From: Mariniflexile fucanivorans
GTDB taxonomy: Bacteria; Bacteroidota; Bacteroidia; Flavobacteriales; Flavobacteriaceae
Reading direction: 5' to 3'
Assembly: GCF_004341235.1 (NCBI RefSeq)
Contig: NZ_SLUP01000011.1
Span: forward strand, 1-64,000
DNA: 64,000 bases
Part shown: piece by piece, positions 52,062 through 61,991 of the stretch
How positions within the stretch are numbered: position 1 is the first letter of the stretch
How the letters are laid out: each line of letters begins with the position of its first letter
Notes under the pieces: generated by a model
Database searches by the model: none
Told to the model about the DNA's origin: nothing
What the model saw: the letters and a program-made list of their open reading frames with translations, nothing else
Made by a program: the position numbers and the translations under genes

Positions 52062-54050
52062 TTATGAAGCATAAAATACTCCTGCTTCCATTCCAAATCG
52101 TAGATACTCTTGGATCCTGATTTGTAAGTTCGATTCCTTTTGCGGTTGAAACAAATTGTGGTACACCCCTATTTCCGAAGCATCATCGGCTCCCTTCAAA
52201 AATTCATTTTTACACCATACATTTAATTGAAAATAAGCAGGATTCCCGTAAATGGTAGACATAAAATCGGGCACTACGGTTTTTATTTCTTCGCTCGTTT
52301 TAGGATAACAATGATATTTTCTTGGTGTGATGGAATTGAAAGGAAGATAACTATACCGAATACAGCCCGTTTGTAAAAGCTGAACCGTTACCAAGGAAAT
52401 AAAAATACAGTTTTCCACTAAAGAAATTGATTTTACATCTACTTCTCCTAAAATTGTGGTATTTTTTACTTGTAATATGGCACGTTGCCCTTCTAAAGCG
52501 CTGATCGCTTTTTCTTCTTTATTTAGCACATCTACAATACTGTTTTCAATGTGGATAGAGGCATTTTCAAAAGTATTTATACCTGCTACAATGGCATTAT
52601 TTATTTTCAGCTGTATGGGAGAACCAAGAATTATTTTGTTGCTTGATGCTTTTGGTAAATAAGTACAATGTGTTATAGACAGCCTTTCTAAATTTGTATT
52701 ATTTTGAATGACCATGTTGTTTCCATCCATAATAAAACCATTAATAATTACTTCAGAAAGTGCCTCTCCTTCAATAGTGAAATCTGTTAAAAATTTCAAA
52801 ACAGCACACATACCATCTGCCGACCTCAGCTCAATGGTTTGACCCGTTTGAAGCTGTATTTGTAAATTTTCTTCGTAGCTATGGTTATCCAAAACCTCTA
52901 TTATGGCATTATTTGGTTGCGCTTGAGCTTCATTAATGGCATCTTGAATGTTCAAAAAATTGCCCAAACCAACGTCTTTGGAAACTGTATAAATAATTTC
53001 GAAATCAGAAAAACCAGAAGCCCTATCATATTCACCACCTCCCATTTTTTCCAAACTTCCATAGTTATACCAAACATTCACATGGTTTGAACTTAATGCT
53101 GTTATAAAATCTGCACCAAACATTATTCTACCCAACTCTGGATCTATCACCACACGATTGGCTGGTGGGCTTAAAGTAGCATCATCCCAGTTGGACAAAT
53201 TTCCAATACAAATCTCGTTTTTATGAATATCGCGGTTGGAACCTATACGTATAAAAATATCTTTGCCTCGACCATAATGAGCGTTTAAATGTTCTTTAAG
53301 CAATCTTCTTTTGAAAGCCACTGGCGTATGGTTAGGTGCAGCCAGCTCTGTAACGGAGGTTTCTGTCTCTGGAAAATTGTACAAAGCCGTATCAATTCCT
53401 AAAGGGTGAAACGTATAACGAGCGCCATCTACTTGAAAAGCCGAAGCGTCTGTTCTAGAAAATGCCTGAATACGCCACAAAAAAATACCTATATTTGGAA
53501 TATTATATTTACCACGTTTGGAATTGATATTTCTTAAATCTGCGGTTCTTGGAATCGTGTCGAAAGGACTGTTCACATATTCTAATTGCTCCCAATTTTT
53601 TAAATTAGGAACGCTTATATTATTTGGTCTTAAATGATTTAAATATTGCGTAGTTGCAAGTAACCTAAAATATTCCACGACATTGGCGTCCCAGTTTGTA
53701 ACATCTCGTGCCAACTGCTCCAAGATGGACAAAGTGCCTTTACGCCTTCTGTAACCAATAGTATTTGCTACCTCAGACCGCGATGTAAATTTTGGATCAT
53801 GAATGGGAGCCAAGGGCTGAAAACCAATAAGATCTCCAATATAAGGGATGGCCCATTCTGAACAAGTTTCAATAAATTGGTCATCATAAAGCTGGTCTAA
53901 ATTTTCTTCAATCATGTCTAATTCCTCAGACAGTATGGAAAAAAGGGCTTTTAATGGAGGTAAATCTTGGTGGTTGTCAACCAATTCGGAATCCTTAACC
54001 CGATATATTGCAGGAAGCAATTGATACAATTTTTCTAAATCAACATTCAT
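52062..54050 (-). CDS. eCIS tail / baseplate-wedge protein
   Basis: A 662-residue protein. Residues 1-190 look like the phage tail protein domain (TIGR02242/gpI type): LYQLLPAIYRVKD, FIETCSEWAIPYIGDLIGFQP, TIGYRRRKGTLSILEQLARDVTNW. The C-terminal half (about 370-600) has beta-helix-like repeats (NNAIIEVLDNHSYEENLQIQ). In contractile systems gpI-like proteins join the baseplate J ring. It overlaps the preceding J-type gene by 4 bases and precedes DUF6519. No transmembrane segment or signal. Confidence 0.8.
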   Translation of the reverse strand: MNVDLEKLYQLLPAIYRVKDSELVDNHQDLPPLKALFSILSEELDMIEENLDQLYDDQFIETCSEWAIPYIGDLIGFQPLAPIHDPKFTSRSEVANTIGYRRRKGTLSILEQLARDVTNWDANVVEYFRLLATTQYLNHLRPNNISVPNLKNWEQLEYVNSPFDTIPRTADLRNINSKRGKYNIPNIGIFLWRIQAFSRTDASAFQVDGARYTFHPLGIDTALYNFPETETSVTELAAPNHTPVAFKRRLLKEHLNAHYGRGKDIFIRIGSNRDIHKNEICIGNLSNWDDATLSPPANRVVIDPELGRIMFGADFITALSSNHVNVWYNYGSLEKMGGGEYDRASGFSDFEIIYTVSKDVGLGNFLNIQDAINEAQAQPNNAIIEVLDNHSYEENLQIQLQTGQTIELRSADGMCAVLKFLTDFTIEGEALSEVIINGFIMDGNNMVIQNNTNLERLSITHCTYLPKASSNKIILGSPIQLKINNAIVAGINTFENASIHIENSIVDVLNKEEKAISALEGQRAILQVKNTTILGEVDVKSISLVENCIFISLVTVQLLQTGCIRYSYLPFNSITPRKYHCYPKTSEEIKTVVPDFMSTIYGNPAYFQLNVWCKNEFLKGADDASEIGVYHNLFQPQKESNLQIRIQEYLRFGMEAGVFYAS

Positions 54051-56704
54051 ATCTGATTGAATTTAAATGGTGATGGGTCTAGCATAATAAGCTCGGAAGC
54101 GGTAATAGAGCTATTAGCAATAATTACTTGTGCCACTAACACTTTTTCTAATGTTTCAACAGTGCCCGTAATGAAGAATTTATCAATGTCTATATAATTG
54201 ACACCTTCAGTTGATTCTATAAGCGCTATGACTTCACTTAAATGAATATTTTGACCGATGTTCCTATTTTTAAAAGCATAAGTATTTCTTATGTTTTTTA
54301 TGATTTCATCGTGAACTTTTTGAAAATCATAAGTCTCATCTACATTTAAATTCCCAATAATTCTAAAATATCTTTTTCTAAAAGATTTTATTTGAAGTTG
54401 CACACCGGGATAAGAATTTTTTCTGATGGCAGCACTTAATTTATCGAACAGTTTACTGTTTTCATCAATTTCTGCACCATCGGCACCTGCCACTGTTAAG
54501 TGAACTTTTTTGCCGTTTCCAGACCAAAGCCAAACTGATTTTGCTTTTTCAATGCCCGCAAAAGATTTGGCAAAGTTTTCATAATCCTTTAACGAAACAA
54601 TCCTATCCAAGGTATGGATAGATAAATTGGCATTATGGCGCGCATTTTCTATATCTTCTGGGTTTTGTGCACCTTCGGGAGCCAAAGGATTATTTACAGT
54701 TTTAAGATATAAAGGCTTAGAAATCAGTTGTGAAATTTGATTGGATTTTAACAAGCCGCTAGACCCTATTCCTTTTCTATAGATAGCCCGAACATTCAAT
54801 TTTCCAGTTGGTAATCGGGAACCGTGAATACCATCGCCAAAAGTTATGGACGTTGTTCCATCATTACCCCGTCTAACCGTGAAAACATGTTCGTCAGGTT
54901 GCCTACCGTAGAAATAGGGCACTTCTTTCCAGAGAATATCGTTGACCCGAATTTCAATAGAAGATGATGAACCAGAAGTGGAGTCATCTGCCACATACGT
55001 AACCGGACTGTGTTTGAGCTTAAATTTTTGAAATTGAATTCTAGCATCTCCACTACCCAAAACTTCCGAAACCGTTTCGCCATGAGTTGCCAATGCCACA
55101 TTGGCGTTTACTCTCACAGTGTTTCTAACAAAACTATTTTCCAACCCTTTTTCTGTTGTAATTTGTGTGTACTTGTCTACCAAAGCAACCTCTTTAATGG
55201 TGTGTATTTCCGTTCTTATAACACCAGGCAAATCATCCACTTCTCCTGAAATTAGGACTTTTTGATTTACTTTTAAATCGATATAAAATTCAGATAGAAT
55301 GATGGCAGATATACCTTTTTCTAATGGCTCAATAATTGGTTTTTGGGTAATTTCTAGTTTTTCACTTTGAATGTATGCAATAGAATTACGCAAATCTGTA
55401 ATAAGCACTTCACTTGGCCATGTAAGTCCACTAACCTTTATTTTAGTAGACTTCCCACTAATGCCATATTTTGTTTGAGGCACAAGTTCTGCCGAATTAA
55501 TTTTATATGTTGTAAAGTTTGCATCCTCTGCATTTTTAAGCGCTATATATCCATCGTCTCCACCCGTAACCTCTGCATATTCTGCATCTAAAGTTATTTG
55601 ATTGGATTTTTCACTAATCGTATATTCGTCATATTCAACATTACCATCAGCATCAATATTCTTGATTTTTTGGGGCGCATTATATCCAAACAAAGCAGCC
55701 TTATTTCGGAAAATATACACTTTAACTTCGTTATTTACTTCTGGCTTAGAACTATTTACACTCGTTTTAAATTCATAAGTGCTCCAATTTTGAATTGCCA
55801 ATGCCGAATTTAATTCATAAGAACTCACTTTTTTGGATGGTCCTATAAGCCCTGATACCGTTTCTTTACTTAGTGTGTATGGTATCATATAATAAGTAGC
55901 CATTGGAAACCATTGAAAGTCAGGTAAATATGATATTAAAAACAATCCGTTTTCAAAATGGATTTTGGTAGAATCCATATCATTCAATAATTCAATTTTA
56001 TTTACTTTTTTCACGGTTTCACCATCTGCATGTACGATTAGAATTTGATCACCCTTTTTTATATTATTATTTGTTCCGTTAATATAAATAACATTGGAGT
56101 TAGCAAGATTATTCTGATCATCAAAGGATTTAACGGTCATGGAGTTCCAATCTGATTTAACCTCTATATCTTCAACCGTTTCAAAAATTTGAGGTTCTTC
56201 ATCCTGTTCGGGCACACTTTGTGCTTTCACCCCTTTGTTCATTTTTACAATTGGATTTTCATTTCCGGCAGCCTTAATTTTTCTTATGTTTTCTGCTCCG
56301 GGTTGCATAGAGCTTTCATCTAAAGTGAATGAAAGAAACGTTGTTGCAGCAACACCAGGGTTTAAATCATAACCAATCATGGCCGCCAATTCTGCAACGG
56401 ATAATCTCTCGGTTGCAGTTCTTAAATAGGATTCGTTTATTATACGCTCTTGGTAAAATGTAAGAACATCTGAAAGTACAGAAAAAGCATCTATAATGGC
56501 TACCGTAAAATCGTCGTTAGATCTCGTAGTCAATTTTTTTAAACTTTCCAGTTGGCTCATGGTAAGCTTGGAAAGTAACGACGATTTAAAACCGTTATAA
56601 TCTCCAATACGATAGTTAATCGTTGACAATCCTGCTCGATTATGTATTTTATTTGGAGTTCTTAAATGAACACCATCACAACAACCACAATTAGTCTGTT
56701 CCAT
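54047..56704 (-). CDS. eCIS baseplate assembly protein (J-type, second copy)
   Basis: An 885-residue J-type wedge protein of the putative baseplate assembly family. Features: VLTFYQERIINESYLRTATERLSVAELAAMIGYDL (about 75-110), TSITFGDGIHGSRLPTG, AIYRKGIGSSG and EDIENARHNANLSIHTLDRIVSLKDYENFAKSFAGIEKAKSVW. The N-terminal DGVHLRTPNKIHNRAGL follows two cysteine pairs (CGCC). It overlaps the first J gene by one base. Two J-like proteins in series form the heterodimeric wedge, as Afp11/Afp12 do. Confidence 0.82.
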   Translation of the reverse strand: MEQTNCGCCDGVHLRTPNKIHNRAGLSTINYRIGDYNGFKSSLLSKLTMSQLESLKKLTTRSNDDFTVAIIDAFSVLSDVLTFYQERIINESYLRTATERLSVAELAAMIGYDLNPGVAATTFLSFTLDESSMQPGAENIRKIKAAGNENPIVKMNKGVKAQSVPEQDEEPQIFETVEDIEVKSDWNSMTVKSFDDQNNLANSNVIYINGTNNNIKKGDQILIVHADGETVKKVNKIELLNDMDSTKIHFENGLFLISYLPDFQWFPMATYYMIPYTLSKETVSGLIGPSKKVSSYELNSALAIQNWSTYEFKTSVNSSKPEVNNEVKVYIFRNKAALFGYNAPQKIKNIDADGNVEYDEYTISEKSNQITLDAEYAEVTGGDDGYIALKNAEDANFTTYKINSAELVPQTKYGISGKSTKIKVSGLTWPSEVLITDLRNSIAYIQSEKLEITQKPIIEPLEKGISAIILSEFYIDLKVNQKVLISGEVDDLPGVIRTEIHTIKEVALVDKYTQITTEKGLENSFVRNTVRVNANVALATHGETVSEVLGSGDARIQFQKFKLKHSPVTYVADDSTSGSSSSIEIRVNDILWKEVPYFYGRQPDEHVFTVRRGNDGTTSITFGDGIHGSRLPTGKLNVRAIYRKGIGSSGLLKSNQISQLISKPLYLKTVNNPLAPEGAQNPEDIENARHNANLSIHTLDRIVSLKDYENFAKSFAGIEKAKSVWLWSGNGKKVHLTVAGADGAEIDENSKLFDKLSAAIRKNSYPGVQLQIKSFRKRYFRIIGNLNVDETYDFQKVHDEIIKNIRNTYAFKNRNIGQNIHLSEVIALIESTEGVNYIDIDKFFITGTVETLEKVLVAQVIIANSSITASELIMLDPSPFKFNQI

Positions 56705-59295
56705 TATCTACCGCCTTTAATGAGTAATTTTAAAATTCCCATATCGATATGGTTAGGGTCGTTATCCAATCTTGGAATTTCGCTTTTTCCGAAATCCAAT
56801 TTTCCTGTATGCAATCCACTAGATGATGTTAATCCGTAACGTTGGAATTTTGTAATATCTACCGAAATAATTCCATCCACTGCTTGAACCAAAGCATAAA
56901 TTTGACTGAGATATAAGGATTGTCCAAAAATGAGTTTATCAGGATGAAAAAACCCCTTTTGTCCATTTTTAAGCGACTGGTTGCTTAAAAGACTTAGAAT
57001 TTCTCTCTGTATATCAATTTTAAAAGTATTGGATTGAATGCAAACCTCAACATCAAGTTCCAGTCCTACATATTGAGGGTTTTCAACTTCCAAATCAATA
57101 CCCGCCATTCGGTATTTTTGCAAGCAATCCCGAAGCTCATTTTCCCATTCTGGAGTTACTTTTTCACCAAGTATCCTATCAGCAGCAATAAAGGTTGTTT
57201 GCCAACTGCCTGTCCATCTAAATTTTGCAGATACAGATTGAATATCTTCTTTACAACGCTTTGCCACAGCTTCATAATCTGATGTAATTACAGCTCTTTC
57301 TTGCGTTCTAAATGCTTGAGGCGCATATTGTTTAACCTCTTCTTTGGTCTCTGGATTTTTGCCTCCCGTTGCCGGCATTGGGTTGGTTATACTTTTAATA
57401 TTGATGGTTGAATTATTGACAACTTTTTCAATAGTGTTTCTTCCTATATTACCTCTTGTTCCGTTTCCTATTCTATAATTAGCCAAAAATTTAGAGTTCG
57501 CATTGGGTGCTTTACCATTTATATCATTCCCAAATCTTAAATAAGAAGTACCATCAGAATCCATTTCTACAACAAAATGCATATCTAACAACGAGCTATC
57601 TACTAATAAATCTTTGACTGCTTTCCATGTATGATTTTGCACTTCAAAAGAATTTCCTGTTTTTAAAACTTCATGCAGTGAAATAGACGGAATGGCACTG
57701 CGTATATTTTGGCTCATCATTTTTTTTGCTGATAAAGTCAAATCTGATGCATCGGCTTCAGAAAATTTTAATTGATCAGATTGAGTTAAAGGAGACGCTT
57801 TTAACATTGGATAAAACCTTGGCAAAACTGGTATAAGAGCTTTTGGCTCACAGCTATTAGAAAGCGATACATTGGCATATTGATATTTACTTTTTGGTAC
57901 CAATGTTGGCGTTAAACTACCTTGTACATCTTCAAAAGGAAACTCAGAATTTACACTTTCTAAATCAGAAAAAGAATATCCATGGTCTGCCAACAATACA
58001 TTCCCTTTGGCTACACTTACCTCAAACACTTGGTCCTTTTCCTCTACATCCAAAACAGTTGAAGTACATAAGGAAAAAGGTAAGGCATCTTCTTCGTTCC
58101 AGGTAATTAATGTAATATCTATAACTTCTGCTGGTGTTACCGTAAAATCAAAATCCGTATCAAAAACAATATTGGTGATTTTTACAGCATGCCTATGTTG
58201 TGGGTTAGCATCGGCCGTTGCCCCTGTTTTAGGACCTATTATTTCCTCAAGAAGTAAAACATCGTTAATTTTTAAATCTTCAAACCTCCCTAATAAAGTT
58301 GCTTGGGTAGCACCTTTTGGCAAACAACAATTTTGTTCACCATAATTATGGAAAGGTATTTTGTTGTGAGCCGAAAACAATTGAACATCATGTACGGGTT
58401 CAAAAATTATTTGATTTACATCGAAAACCTTATCAAATTGGTTTTTAGAAATAAGAATGTTTTCAATTTTATCTGCCACACCTTTTGTTAATAGCTTTGT
58501 GACAAAACCAGATTCATCCTTTCTTTTAAGAATAGCACCGTTTGAGGATTCATCCACTTGAATTTGAACCCAAGTACGCGCATTAAGCCCATCGTGCATA
58601 TAGTAATCAATCAATCGGGCATGTCTTCTAACTGAAATTCTTTTTCGCGCCGTTCTTAAATACGCTTCAGTACTTATGGCATCTTGCCTATAGCTTAAGT
58701 AATCGCCAACATAAGCTAAAATTTCTACGAGTGTTATTCCTAAATCTGCCGCATTTCTTTCTGTCCAATTGGGCATTAAAAATGACATCCTATCCAACAA
58801 AAGCTGTTTGAATGAGGCATAATCTTTAGCCAAATAATTTATCTCAGGACTATATGTAATCTCTTCATTTTGGCAATTAAAATCTGAAGGCTTGCAATCT
58901 ACATCAGTAAAACATTCTACTTTAAATGAAAAGTCGATGGTTGATAATTTTTTATCGAAACCGGGCAAGTACGTTTGTTCTTCCCAACTTTCCATTAAAC
59001 AAAGGGTGTAAATAGAAAAATCTCCTCTATCGGAAAGATTTAAGGTGATGTTATTATTTGAAGAATCTTCGATAATTTCTTCAACCATTATACCACTTCG
59101 CTTACCTTCAACAATTAAAAAAACCTGATCAATTTCAATAGGATTCTGTAAAGGTTTTAAAAAGGTTATTTGGAGTGTTTTTTGCTTATCCTGAACTAAA
59201 TTGGTGGACACAACTTCTACATAATCAATTCCGTTAAGATCGGTTTTGGTCTCAATTAATCGTCTTCTATCATCTGTACAGCAATAAATTCTCAC
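56704..59295 (-). CDS. eCIS baseplate assembly protein (J-type, first copy)
   Basis: An 863-residue protein. NYLAKDYASFKQLLLDRMSFLMPNWTERNAADLGITLVEILAYVGDYLSYRQDAISTEAYLRTARKR in pattern (about 152-220) is the classical opening of large eCIS baseplate proteins; LRFGNDINGKAPNANSKFLANYRIGNG and RTQERAVITSDYEAVAKRC match the J-family core. It forms the wedge with the second copy. It starts 11 bases after the gp25 gene. Length is in the range for the family. Confidence 0.83.
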   Translation of the reverse strand: MRIYCCTDDRRRLIETKTDLNGIDYVEVVSTNLVQDKQKTLQITFLKPLQNPIEIDQVFLIVEGKRSGIMVEEIIEDSSNNNITLNLSDRGDFSIYTLCLMESWEEQTYLPGFDKKLSTIDFSFKVECFTDVDCKPSDFNCQNEEITYSPEINYLAKDYASFKQLLLDRMSFLMPNWTERNAADLGITLVEILAYVGDYLSYRQDAISTEAYLRTARKRISVRRHARLIDYYMHDGLNARTWVQIQVDESSNGAILKRKDESGFVTKLLTKGVADKIENILISKNQFDKVFDVNQIIFEPVHDVQLFSAHNKIPFHNYGEQNCCLPKGATQATLLGRFEDLKINDVLLLEEIIGPKTGATADANPQHRHAVKITNIVFDTDFDFTVTPAEVIDITLITWNEEDALPFSLCTSTVLDVEEKDQVFEVSVAKGNVLLADHGYSFSDLESVNSEFPFEDVQGSLTPTLVPKSKYQYANVSLSNSCEPKALIPVLPRFYPMLKASPLTQSDQLKFSEADASDLTLSAKKMMSQNIRSAIPSISLHEVLKTGNSFEVQNHTWKAVKDLLVDSSLLDMHFVVEMDSDGTSYLRFGNDINGKAPNANSKFLANYRIGNGTRGNIGRNTIEKVVNNSTINIKSITNPMPATGGKNPETKEEVKQYAPQAFRTQERAVITSDYEAVAKRCKEDIQSVSAKFRWTGSWQTTFIAADRILGEKVTPEWENELRDCLQKYRMAGIDLEVENPQYVGLELDVEVCIQSNTFKIDIQREILSLLSNQSLKNGQKGFFHPDKLIFGQSLYLSQIYALVQAVDGIISVDITKFQRYGLTSSSGLHTGKLDFGKSEIPRLDNDPNHIDMGILKLLIKGGR

Positions 59296-59306
59296 GTTTC
59301 TTGTGC

Positions 59307-59657
59307 TTATTTTTGAAATACTACGGTTTGATTTTCTTTATTTCTTAAAAGGGTATAATTTACTTTAACCTCTAAAGTAGATTCTATTGTATTGATGGAA
59401 ACCTCATTCACCTGAATCAAATGACTCAGCCATTGATTTAAACCACCTTGCACCAAATATTGAGTGGTAGCAGCCATTTCGTTACTGTTTGGTTCAAATA
59501 CAGCTTGGAGCAATCCGCAGCCAAAGTTTGGACGGTTAACGCGCTCTCCCGGGCTGGTAAACAACAGTTGGTAAATCATGTCTTGTATGTGCAAATCGTC
59601 TTCTGAAGTAGCTGTTTTGCCCAATGAATTAAATTGATATGGGTATTTTACATTCAT
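59307..59657 (-). CDS. gp25/gpW-family baseplate protein
   Basis: A 116-residue gp25-like protein with the signature LLFTSPGERVNRPNFGCGL (about 32-50) and a following beta-alpha-beta fold. gp25 links the baseplate wedge to the first sheath ring in phage T4, T6SS (TssE) and eCIS (Afp9). Placed 4 bases after the PAAR gene and 11 before the J gene, as in most eCIS clusters. Confidence 0.92.
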   Translation of the reverse strand: MNVKYPYQFNSLGKTATSEDDLHIQDMIYQLLFTSPGERVNRPNFGCGLLQAVFEPNSNEMAATTQYLVQGGLNQWLSHLIQVNEVSINTIESTLEVKVNYTLLRNKENQTVVFQK

Positions 59658-59661
59658 TTTT

Positions 59662-59985
59662 TTATGTTCCCAATACTTTGGTTTGTGTAGAAACTATGGT
59701 AACGGGCGTTCCGTTAGGAATACAAGTCGCCTGACTATCTAAAAGTAAAACAGGCATACCGTTAGAAGTAACCCGTGTTGCTCCAGTAATCCAAGTTGCT
59801 GTAACGCATGGTAAAGGGTTTCCTCCTGGCGTTGTAAATGGGCAAGCCGACACCATATGCGGGTTCGGTTGAAGTACTATTGGTTGTCCACTTACTGTAA
59901 CTCGTGGACTTACAGTTGTTGCTTGTGCTTGTCCCCCATGTGCACAAAGAATAGTTGCTCCTTGATGTAAAATAAATCCTGGCAT
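59662..59985 (-). CDS. PAAR-like spike-tip protein
   Basis: A 107-residue PAAR-type protein built of short beta turns: GATILCAHGGQA at the start, VSGQPIV, CPFTTPGGNPLPCVT, GATRVTSNGMPVLLLDSQATC. Four cysteines (14, 48, 60, 87) and His16/His43 could bind the metal at the spike apex. It caps the gpV-like spike encoded one base upstream. No effector extension is attached. Confidence 0.88.
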   Translation of the reverse strand: MPGFILHQGATILCAHGGQAQATTVSPRVTVSGQPIVLQPNPHMVSACPFTTPGGNPLPCVTATWITGATRVTSNGMPVLLLDSQATCIPNGTPVTIVSTQTKVLGT

Positions 59986-59986
59986 A

Positions 59987-60505
59987 TTAAATTATTTTAA
60001 GTGCTCCGTTGTTCATGTCTATCATAGGTCCTAGCATTTCTATTTTAGCGCCTTTTCCATTATCAATGGTTATTCCTATGTCATTCACTTTTATTGTAGC
60101 TCCTGTAGTACTTGAAAGTGTTATACCACCACTAGGTCCGGGCAAATCACTTATTACTATATTATGTTGTAAAAAAGATTGTATCACAATATTTGGTGAA
60201 GTTGGCAATCCTTGATTTGCTGCAGGCGGTACATCTGAAGATGCTCCCCATCTACAACCTACCCAGATAGGAAAATTAGGATCTCCCTGTTCAAACTCTA
60301 CCCAAACACCAGTTCCTATTGGAGGTACCATATAGACTCCCATTGGCGGACCAGTAGGACCAGCAAGTGGTACACAAGGTTCTGCCCAAGAGCTTGGTAA
60401 GAGTCCCAGAACATCAGGAATATTGAGCATTAATCGTCCCTTTTGGTTAGGGTCTATATTATTTAGCACGGTAGCTCTGTATTTTCCATAAAATTTTTTA
60501 TCCAT
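59987..60505 (-). CDS. gpV/gp5-like baseplate spike protein
   Basis: A 172-residue protein with the gpV/VgrG OB-fold: YGKYRATVLNNIDPNQKGRLMLNIPDV and GTGVWVEFEQGDPNFPIWVGCRWG, then a C-terminal short beta-prism (GGITLSSTTGATIKVNDIGITID). It forms the trimeric central spike below the PAAR tip. In Afp8/Pvc8 and VgrG this is fused to the gp27-like hub; here the hub is the separate gene one base upstream. Confidence 0.9.
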   Translation of the reverse strand: MDKKFYGKYRATVLNNIDPNQKGRLMLNIPDVLGLLPSSWAEPCVPLAGPTGPPMGVYMVPPIGTGVWVEFEQGDPNFPIWVGCRWGASSDVPPAANQGLPTSPNIVIQSFLQHNIVISDLPGPSGGITLSSTTGATIKVNDIGITIDNGKGAKIEMLGPMIDMNNGALKII

Positions 60506-60506
60506 A

Positions 60507-61634
60507 TTAAACTGCTATTAATGGGGTATTAGAAATGACGCCATCACGCGATAAAGTGAAATTTTGTTTATATGAACCTTCTTTTATCGTATGTGTTACG
60601 GTATCCACGTAATAAAGACCATCATAAGTTAAACCTGCTCCTCGAACACCCACAATCATGCGGGATTTTAGAGGTTTTCCATACCTCAACACGTCTAATG
60701 AGCCACTTGCCGTTACACTAGGGCTGGAACCCGTCATTAAAAAACTAAGGATATCTCTTGCAGCTTCGTCAACCGCCAATTTAGATGACTCATTGGCTGT
60801 CTCAATTTTTGCAACAGGAACAGGTCTGGCTCCCAAAGGTGGTTTAACTATGTTTATGTTTGGCAACGGTACGGGTATGGGCACTTTTTTGGTGGCAGGA
60901 TCGTAAATAGTATATACCTTAATTTTTTTTGCCATACCGTCTAATGAAAATGTTAACGAATCAACATTTGATAAGGAATCAAAATTTGTTGATAATGCAC
61001 TTTGCGGAAGTGGTATGCTAATATCTGGACCAAAATATGCAAAACTCTGTCCTGGCAAAGGTCCGGGGTCTATATAAAACACATAGCCATTTCGACTAGC
61101 CAATCCTTGGATGAAGGCTTTATCAGTAGTATACTGATTTTCAATTTTTTCAGTAGGCGGGTGAATCACAGGAATGTTTGTTGGCATAGCTAAAGGAATG
61201 ACTCCAAGTGTAGCATATTTTGCTAAAGCCGTTATCACTTTTATGTTATCAGGTATAGATGGGTAGCTCATGGAATACTCTACTAAATCCATGATAACGC
61301 TTAAATCGTCGCCCGTTATAGTTAATGTGGATGCTCCTGCTTGGTTTGATGGAGACAATTCATGGTTTGTAACAATGCCATCCATCAAAACATCAGGCTT
61401 TCCATTGATAGTAACTACAATGATAACTCGGGTAACAATAGGATCAAAAAAACCATTTGGCAACAAGGAATGTTGTAAAGGCGAGTTTTTTCCTATGGTG
61501 AAACTCAATTGAAAACCACTTTGCGTTTTACCAACAGTAACACTTACGCTGGTAAGCGCATCGATAACCATTTTTGGAACAGGAACTGCAATGCCTGTTC
61601 CCATCATTAAGGTAAGATTGATTCCTTTCAACAT
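60507..61634 (-). CDS. gp27/gpD-like hub protein (late control D family)
   Basis: A 375-residue protein of the phage late control D / gp27 type: two barrel-like repeats, TDKAFIQGLASRNGYVFYIDPG in the middle and a C-terminal LKSRMIVGVRGAGLTYDGLYYVDTVTHTI, GSYKQNFTLSRDG. It forms the trimeric hub joining the inner tube to the spike. It abuts the LysM gene without a gap and precedes the gpV gene by one base. Confidence 0.85.
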   Translation of the reverse strand: MLKGINLTLMMGTGIAVPVPKMVIDALTSVSVTVGKTQSGFQLSFTIGKNSPLQHSLLPNGFFDPIVTRVIIVVTINGKPDVLMDGIVTNHELSPSNQAGASTLTITGDDLSVIMDLVEYSMSYPSIPDNIKVITALAKYATLGVIPLAMPTNIPVIHPPTEKIENQYTTDKAFIQGLASRNGYVFYIDPGPLPGQSFAYFGPDISIPLPQSALSTNFDSLSNVDSLTFSLDGMAKKIKVYTIYDPATKKVPIPVPLPNINIVKPPLGARPVPVAKIETANESSKLAVDEAARDILSFLMTGSSPSVTASGSLDVLRYGKPLKSRMIVGVRGAGLTYDGLYYVDTVTHTIKEGSYKQNFTLSRDGVISNTPLIAV

Positions 61635-61991
61635 TTATTTTGAACCTGACATGCCTTCTGGCATGGTTATTTTGATAATATTGCCGATGGCTTCCGTTAA
61701 ACGGTTTGGATGCATGACAGCATTGGCATCGCAAATGCGCCAAAATTGCTCGGCGTCACCCAGATATTGGTGGGCGATATTATCCAATCGATCATCTTGA
61801 TTTACCGTATGTTCCTGCAATAATTCAAAAGCTTCAGGCTGGGCAATAAAGCGGCGTTTTACAAAAACATGTTTTTTATGGTCTTTGGATTCTAAAATTT
61901 CCGTTTCCAGTCCATAATATCTGCTGGTAGACTCAAAATAACTATTGTTGAGCCCAGTTTGTTGTAATATGGTTTCTAATGGATTGTTCAT
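61635..61991 (-). CDS. LysM-domain CIS protein (Afp7-like, C-terminal part)
   Basis: A 118-residue protein with a LysM domain at about residues 52-110: EHTVNQDDRLDNIAHQYLGDAEQFWRICDAN in pattern, then LTEAIGNIIKITMPEG. In eCIS a LysM adaptor connects the tube to the hub. Its ATG overlaps the stop of the CIS tube-type gene by 4 bases, as if the Afp7 functions were divided between two genes. Confidence 0.87.
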   Translation of the reverse strand: MNNPLETILQQTGLNNSYFESTSRYYGLETEILESKDHKKHVFVKRRFIAQPEAFELLQEHTVNQDDRLDNIAHQYLGDAEQFWRICDANAVMHPNRLTEAIGNIIKITMPEGMSGSK

